The notes beneath the pieces are model-generated. The model was given only the letters and a program-made list of their open reading frames with translations, was not told where the DNA came from and did not search any database. The position numbers were made by a program, and so were the translations under genes. From Agriotes lineatus (taxonomy: Eukaryota > Arthropoda > Insecta > Coleoptera > Elateridae), in assembly GCA_940337035.1 (NCBI GenBank), contig CALNHX010001935.1, forward strand, positions 124,001-188,000: a stretch of 64,000 nt of DNA, in the 5' to 3' direction. Position 1 is the stretch's first letter; each line of letters begins with the position of its first letter. This document shows positions 57,506-64,000 of this stretch, in pieces.

Positions 57506-60500
57506 TTGCATTAAACCAATCAAGAAGACTGCTAACCGATAAAGAGAGAGATGAGATGATGTCGTTCCACTACCGTATGTCTTCTTTTTCTCTTTACACC
57601 GATTCTCATATATCATGAACATTTGAGTCATCGTTCTTCTTTCATTTGTCATAAATGTCCAAATTGTTGCTGCTGGTGTCGTATTTATTTGATTAAATCT
57701 TTTACTTTTAATGTGTTACTTGCATCTACATTTCCGACTGTCTTCTTGGATGCATCTGAAGCTCACCATTTTCACTGTTTCTGTGCTTTACAGCTCCATG
57801 TTACAGTTGGCATTGCCAATGAAGATTTCTGTTATTTGTAAGTGCATACCACAACATGGTAATTGATTTAGGTCCATTGCTTAATTATTAAAAGAAATAG
57901 TTGTCTTTTAATTCCTATATGCTTTAAAGCTTCTGAAGTTATAACACGAGTATTGTCATGAATGGCCTGGCCTGTTAGGTGAATTACCTAGTTTCATTTT
58001 AGTGGTGTCCATGTTATTAAATTTTCTTCTTCACATTGATCTTCAATCGTTTTTAAATTGGTACTGCTAGAACTATTTGTAATAATGTCTAGCAACCGCC
58101 GATATAACAGGTCGGTGGATAATTCCCCAAAACATTTTAACATCCGGGACTGCTCCATTGTCTGGTTAACAGGTAGGTGGGAGCTCGCCAAATTTACTAG
58201 GTATCTGTTTATATTTGAATGCATTTTTTTTCTTCTTCTCCTTTTCCTTCTTCTGATGAATAAGGATAATCTCGGTACGTCGTGCGTCATTCTGTAGATA
58301 CTGTAGATGTATAAACCAGGAGAACCAATATTTCTCTCGCGTAGCCTTCTGTAGTATTTTAGTCTCTCATATTCTCTGTCTACCCCGACGAATCATTTAC
58401 TTTTTCTCTCTTTGTTTTTTATTCAAACACTCTTTATATTTCTAATATTCTACTTTTCAAATGTCGTTTACAATTCCTCTGTATCTTCTTCTGAGGTGCC
58501 TGTTTTGGAATGGCACATGATACAAAAATGTGTGCAGAAAGAAGTGGTAATTGGGAACAGCAGATCGAGGTGAATGAATACGACTTACAACCATATCATC
58601 GACGCCACAAGTTATAAGTGGGAGGATCTAAGCCAAAAAGCAAATATACAAGTATTTTCAGTTAGAGCAACCTTTATATACACGTTCTATCTGCAATCTC
58701 ACTTAACGACGAGTTTGGAACGTTTAAGTTGTATCACCCGGTATATGTTTTATGTCAAGTATGAGCAAAGGACTGGGCAGTTTTTCAATGCTTTTATAAC
58801 AGGAATTGAATCCCATGTCAGTGGTTGAAGCAGGCGACTATTCTAACTGAAACAAGACGCAAACTAATCTCCTTTAAAATTAGCAATTACGCCCCAATAA
58901 AAACCGGAACGGGCGAACATTTTCGATGAGCCCCGTCCGCGGTAATCAAGCCCGAAATTGTATTCAACCTCAAGCGATACGAAGCACGCAGCACCAAACA
59001 AGATAATCCGAGAGAAAGCAGGCAATCACAATAATCGTCGGTTAGATATTAATTTTTCGCATAGTTTAGCTCGCGGTGGCTCCTTTGAACCCTTTGATCC
59101 TGCAGGATATTTAGGACTCATACGAGAACCAGCCCCAGGTATCGGGAATAGTTGATGCATTCCTGCTTTTGAGCTGAAGAATTCTCTGCGGCTCATTCGG
59201 ATACAATCAGAACATCAAGGAAGCTTTCAGGGCGCAAAAAATTCATTGGCCTTAAAGTTGCCCAAGGAGTTGCCTTTTCATGAATATTTTCCTGCATGTA
59301 GCGTAGGTGGAATTGCAAGTAGTAGTTATAAAGGTATTGTCTAGTTGAAATAGAATTCCCATGCGTTGTGTGCGAATTGTTGGGAAAATAAAATTTTTAA
59401 CCTATAACAAGAGCTGTTTTGATGGACTCAAAGTTTGTGAACTACAAAGTTAGGCTAATTGCTTTAGAGATATTTGATAAAACTGCTGCTGTTTGTGCAG
59501 AAACTTTCTATTTTTTATATACAGGTTGTCTAGGCCCTTGGCTTGTTCTTCAGGATTTTATCTATTTTATATAGGATTATGAGCTCAATGTTTTGATATT
59601 TGTAAAGATTATTGTATATATTTGTGCCAGTAGAAAAAAAGTTCTTAAATAGTGATAAAATACATATCAAAACCACACAAGAATAAAGTTTTTGTTTTCA
59701 GCATTATTGGTGGAACGAAAGGAAGCGAGAATGGAATTTTTCACGAACCCCGCTGGGATATGTACCACGTGGACTCCGACTTTTAAATAGGCCCTGTATT
59801 TGGTGATGTTTGATTGTTGTCGCTAAACAACCCATTGTGGATGTACAAACTTTGAGCTGCACACGTCAATGTGGCCCGTTATCGATCGTTGGGTAAGCAC
59901 ATGTGAATTGTTATGTTTTATTCGAACTAATTTAGAATTAGGCTTCTTTTATACGGCATTTTTATTGCTGTAACACAATTGCTGCGTTTGCATCATGCAC
60001 GCTATTGGGCGAAGTTGCCAGGAAATGATTCAATAAAATCTTTTGGACCGCTAAATTTCCTACACCAGGGCTCTTTGCCGGCATTCCATAAGCTGCAGAT
60101 ATTTTCTTGGCCGCGTTTCACCTGATGACAACTTATGTCGGGGTGATCCACACAAACATGCAGTAATTACACGCTTATTTTGCTAACTCCAGTGGACCTG
60201 TATTGACCCTACAGGTAGTTACACCTGTAATAAGTAATGCGTTGATCAAAATAAAGGCCTTTGGTTCCCAATCACACGCGGAAAAAGTCATTTTTAGCTA
60301 TATTATCGGCCGCACTGGCGGTTTCCATTAGGGATCTACTGAAATCACGCAGAAAGCGTGTATAAGTTGTATTGCAGTTTTTGTACTCTGACTTCGATCG
60401 CCAGGCTTTTCAGTTCAAATTTAACGGTTTAGTATAGCTTGGGATCGGGCTGTTCTTTTGTCAGCTCAGCCAATGGGAGGTCTACATGGTCCTAGATATC

Positions 60501-61035
60501 AAGTTATGTATTACAAAATGTTAATTACGTATTTGACATTACGATTTATGTTTGATACCAATCATTAATATTTGCCGCTGTAGAGCGCCAGGTTTTAACC
60601 GGGAATTATTTTTGTTAATTGCCATTCTGGGCTTTATTGAGCCTCCTGTACCATTAACTACGCTTAATAACTGTGACTTACTGTTACTGGTATATATATT
60701 TTTATTATCTATATTTACGACCTGTACGACCCTTCACGAACCTGCTTTTATTTGTTTGGCTTAGGTTGTTGAAGCAAAAGACATCCAAGGTAGGTGGGAA
60801 AGTGATTTATTAGCTAGACTTGTTTTTGCTGTGAATAACAACTGGCGCCCGATTGTACTTATTGTATTATGTATTTTGTAACATTAAGGACCGCTGCCTG
60901 GTCCTTATTCACGCCATATTCTGCCGAGGGCAAAACATCATCCGCGTAAGTTATCAGACAATTTAAATCAGTAAATAATCTGCTTCTTGATCATTACTAT
61001 CTTAACAGGTGTGTTGTGATCCACACTATTTAGTA
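57506..61035. other. Long stretch without assignable genes
   Basis: Open frames at 57994-58290 (minus; RRRKRRRRKK stretch), 58574-58828 and 58958-59155 (plus) were read but show no recognisable motif. No tRNA, tandem repeat or inverted-end element was recognised. Confidence 0.3.
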
Positions 61036-61039
61036 TCTT

Positions 61040-62010
61040 GAGTCCCATCGTTGACAGTGGCACGCCAGTTTTGTTTGTCTTCCAATAAATGCGCCGCTGT
61101 TGAGAAGCTGGATCCGAGTATATCTTTGGTTATGTCTATTCATCGTTTACGGAAACATCCACGTCATTTCTTCTTCTCGGGCTTGCCTTGGATGATCAAT
61201 TTTTCCATGTTGTTGTAACGTTGGATATGCCCGAAAAAAGGTAGAATCCGAGAGTACACGCCGCTTAACAATCGATTATTGGGTTTAATCTCGTTCAGGA
61301 TTAAGTCAATCGTACAATGAGTAGTCCAAAAGATTCTTAATATGCAGCGCCATATCCAAGTCTCGAACGAATCGATGCGCCTGCGGCCAGCTTTCTTGAT
61401 GACCCATGATTCGGATGGATAAAAAATATGGAAGAGACCAAAAATGAAACCAGCCTCATTTTTGTGCTTTTGGTGATATTTCGGTCTTTCCCTATTTTCG
61501 TTAGTTGTGTCATTGAAGTACGTGTCAATTGTATTCTTCGCTTGATTTCATGCGTACAATGCTCTGTGTTATCGATCAAAGACTCTAGGTATACGAGTAT
61601 TAACAGTAGCATTGTACAATAGTCGGAACATTTACTCAGCTTGTTTCGCTATCAACAATCATAATTTTTGTTTGTCGTAATTAATAGTAAGGCCATATTG
61701 CGAACTAATTTGTTGGAGTTTAGGAGTCCCGCGATTTTTCCCTTACTCGCAGCGATGAGGGTGGTGTTATCAGCAAACCTGATATTAGCGATCTTCTGTC
61801 CACCTATGTTTATACCAATATGTCAGTTATCTAATAATAGTCACGTCGTATGTTAGCTGTATCTGTTACATAACATAGGGGATAAAATAGAATCATGTCT
61901 AACCCCATTATACAGCCTACATGCAGTTGAAAGGCGTTAATGGACTCTTATTTTTGCAGTAGATAATAGCAAGTCATTAATATATTGAACTGAACCTTCA
62001 AGTATATTGA
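61040..62010 (-). pseudogene. LINE reverse transcriptase to C-terminus
   Basis: The minus strand shows GVRHDSILSP (for GVRQGCxLSP) at about 61890, IRFADNTTLIAA (catalytic FADD with the second Asp changed to Asn) at about 61760-61795, then EIKRRIQLTRTSMTQLTKIG with KSTKMRLVSFLV, and finally GHIQRYNNMEKLIIQGKPEKK. The order and spacing fit an RTE-related LINE. Frameshifts and the mutated active site make it inactive. Confidence 0.7.
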
Positions 62011-63100
62011 TATTAATCTATTTTTAAAATACAAATGTTCCCTATTATGTACTGAAATGTCAAGAGTTATTATTATTAGAAATAGCTCCTGAAAAAACAG
62101 GGGTGGATTCTTTTATCTAGTTACTTGATTTCTGAAAAATTTATATTGTAATATTTTTTATCTCATTTGCATAAGTCACAATACTTATGTCAACCAACTG
62201 GCAAAACAAATCTGAAATGCAAGTGACAAATACCCAATCTTTACAATGGTACACAACAATATTAAAAACACAGTAAGTAATTATTTCTTAATTGTCTTTA
62301 TTTCGTTTCTAGTTATGGTTTTAATAAGAAATGACCCACCTTTTATTTGGTTTGCACAACGTTTCCAAATGTGAACCTCCTTTTAACCTGCTACTCGAGC
62401 CTCTCAAGCACTTTCCTGCAATGCACGGTTCACAGACAGACAAGACGACCTAACAGTCCAAGATCAGCAAACTCCACCTTTTCTATAGCATTCAGCCAAC
62501 AGAGCAAACCTGCAAATATCTACTTGCTACCGCATCTGCTACCCTCCTTGAATGTGCTTCTTTTACCCGATGATCTTCCCACTTAGCTCCAAATAGCTTG
62601 ATGTAGTCCGCTTTGATTAATGTAATATGTCAAATGGACTTTTCCAATAAAATTGACCCATTCTATTTCTTCAATGATTCACTTTTGTAGAATAATTCTG
62701 TTATCCATTAGTTTTTTACCATATTCCAATAATCTTCATTAGTTAAGTCTTTTGCTTCTTCTTGTTATTTTTTAAATTCCATTTTTATTCACCACGTAGA
62801 TTTTAAGTATACGTTTTTTATTAGTCAAAACATTTCTCAATTAAAGCAGGGTTATTTTAAATATTTTTAATCACTCCAAATTCACTTGACTACATTTTAA
62901 AAATTTGTTATTATCAATAAATAAATCAAAATTACTTAACGATATCAAATCCCTTTTTATACACTCTAGTCTCAATATATTTGAGTTAAACCTACTAAAT
63001 TTATATTTTATTTAAAGTTAAGTACTTGTCGTTCTCTTCAAACTGCAATTTATACAATATTATATTATTTTCAAATCCACCTGTTTTTCAAATAGCTATT
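62011..63100. other. Unassigned AT-rich sequence
   Basis: No gene or repeat seen. The ORF at 62347-62586 has no motif. Confidence 0.35.
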
Positions 63101-63102
63101 TT

Positions 63103-63720
63103 CTATTCATATTCCCACCTTATACCAGAATACATCCAAATTAGTTTTAACCATTGTATTCCCTTAATATTTTCTAAATTTAATTCTACCACTCTTATGG
63201 TTGTATCATTACAATATATTAAGGATAGTATAGGTCGAAGTAAGGTATCTTGGGGCACTCCATATGTAATTATTTCGGAAGAGCTTACGGTCTGATTAAT
63301 ATTAACTAGTTGTGTTCGATTATATAGATACTTTATGAAAAGACAATGCCGTTCTTTGAATTTCACATTTATGCAATTTGTTTAAAAGGAGTGTATAATC
63401 TACTGTCTTAAATGGCTTAGCGAGATCGAGAAATACATCAGTATAGGGTTCTGAATTGTCTAATGCGTTGTACATGCGCTCACATAGTAATGTAATTGCT
63501 TCAATTGTGCTTTTATTTTGTGTGAACGCACTTTATTTTCTTTGAAAAAAGGCGTGAGTATAATATGTATTAATTTTTAAACAATGCTTTATTGTGTACA
63601 CAAGTAATAGATATAGGTCTATAATTTGAAGCGTGCCTCTGGAAGAAATAATTTCAGACAATTCTTGTTAGTCTATAAAAGCCGTTCAGGTAGTGTGTTA
63701 TGTTTTCTTCAGTTTAACGG
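63103..63720 (-). pseudogene. CR1/Jockey-like LINE reverse-transcriptase fragment
   Basis: The minus strand reads SAFTQNKSTIEAITLLCERM, then VFLDLAKPFKTVDYTLLLNK (catalytic F.DL.KAFDTVDH block with substitutions), then YLYNRTQLVNINQTVSSSEI, then YGVPQDTLLRPILSLIYCND (GVPQGTVLGPILFLIYIND). Frames shift between blocks. It ends abruptly near 63103, so neither the YADD segment nor the 3' end is present. Confidence 0.7.
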
Positions 63721-64000
63721 TTTTAGGTAAAATTGTAAATGATGTGGCATCAATGGACGAATGCTGGTTTGACATTATTTTATCAAAAGTATATCATTAG
63801 GAAGGTCGGATGAAAAAACTTGAATGGCGAAGGTGATATAGAATCTGAGCTAATGGAAAGCGTGAGCTGCCAGATTACGCTAAAAGACAGAACAATTTAG
63901 GAATCCACATATGTCTAAGTACTAAAGTAAAGTAAAATGGAAATAAACATAACAGAGAGCCCGAGAATGGAGAAAAATAGCTCGAAAAACTAAATAACCA
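63721..64000. other. Right edge, nothing assignable
   Basis: No recognised feature. It may belong to the upstream (5') side of the minus-strand LINE fragment. Confidence 0.3.

Overview
This is an AT-rich, intron-bearing, transposon-dense eukaryotic sequence, almost certainly from an insect. The evidence is the first coding exon of the chromatin remodeller brahma (15557-16402), GT-AG introns, and remnants of typical insect mobile elements: Helitron, piggyBac, Tc1/mariner, several LINE lineages and many MITEs. No species can be named from the sequence alone. Host-like genes are few: the brm exon, and a small four-exon gene on the minus strand (2625-4759) that I infer encodes a 107-residue protein with four CxxC pairs. 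No later brm exon (QLQ, HSA, helicase) was recognised downstream, so the rest of the window may be one very long, transposon-filled first intron.

Layout. 1-2.1 kb: decayed Helitron Rep/helicase. 2.6-4.8 kb: zinc-ribbon gene whose first intron is full of fold-back repeats. 7.0-8.1 kb: a hairpin MITE carrying a second MITE, then a LINE endonuclease fragment. 9.6-10.5 kb: internally deleted piggyBac-type element flanked by TTAA. 11.7-14.7 kb: MITEs and hairpins. 15.5-16.4 kb: brm. 19-22.4 kb: MITE, LINE reverse-transcriptase fragment, an 87-bp CGCCGAA minisatellite and fold-back elements. 23.2-24.3 kb: apparently intact Tc1-type transposase with a 60-bp intron. 24.7-30 kb: decayed LINE debris. 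30.0-34.3 kb: a transposon with inverted ends and an intron-containing DDE transposase pseudogene. 35.2-45.5 kb: nested insertions. 46.4-64 kb: LINE and mariner remnants plus sequence I cannot assign.

The most unusual object is 36089-45407. It is a 9.3-kb, almost perfect palindrome bounded by a 6-bp direct repeat (GATGTT) and beginning AGTAGAACAGGG. Six-base duplications, very long inverted repeats and an AG terminus are the hallmarks of Polinton/Maverick elements, but here the inverted repeats are the whole element. Each arm carries, all pointing outward from the centre, a well-folded tRNA-Leu(CAA) gene, a 255-codon ORF of unknown function, two minisatellites and two further tRNA-like units followed by T-runs. 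The arm ORFs differ by one base, yet the central ~400 bp is clearly more diverged. It looks like a snap-back, non-autonomous relative of a protein-primed element. It sits, with two MITEs, inside an older Tc1/mariner-type element (35152-45512).
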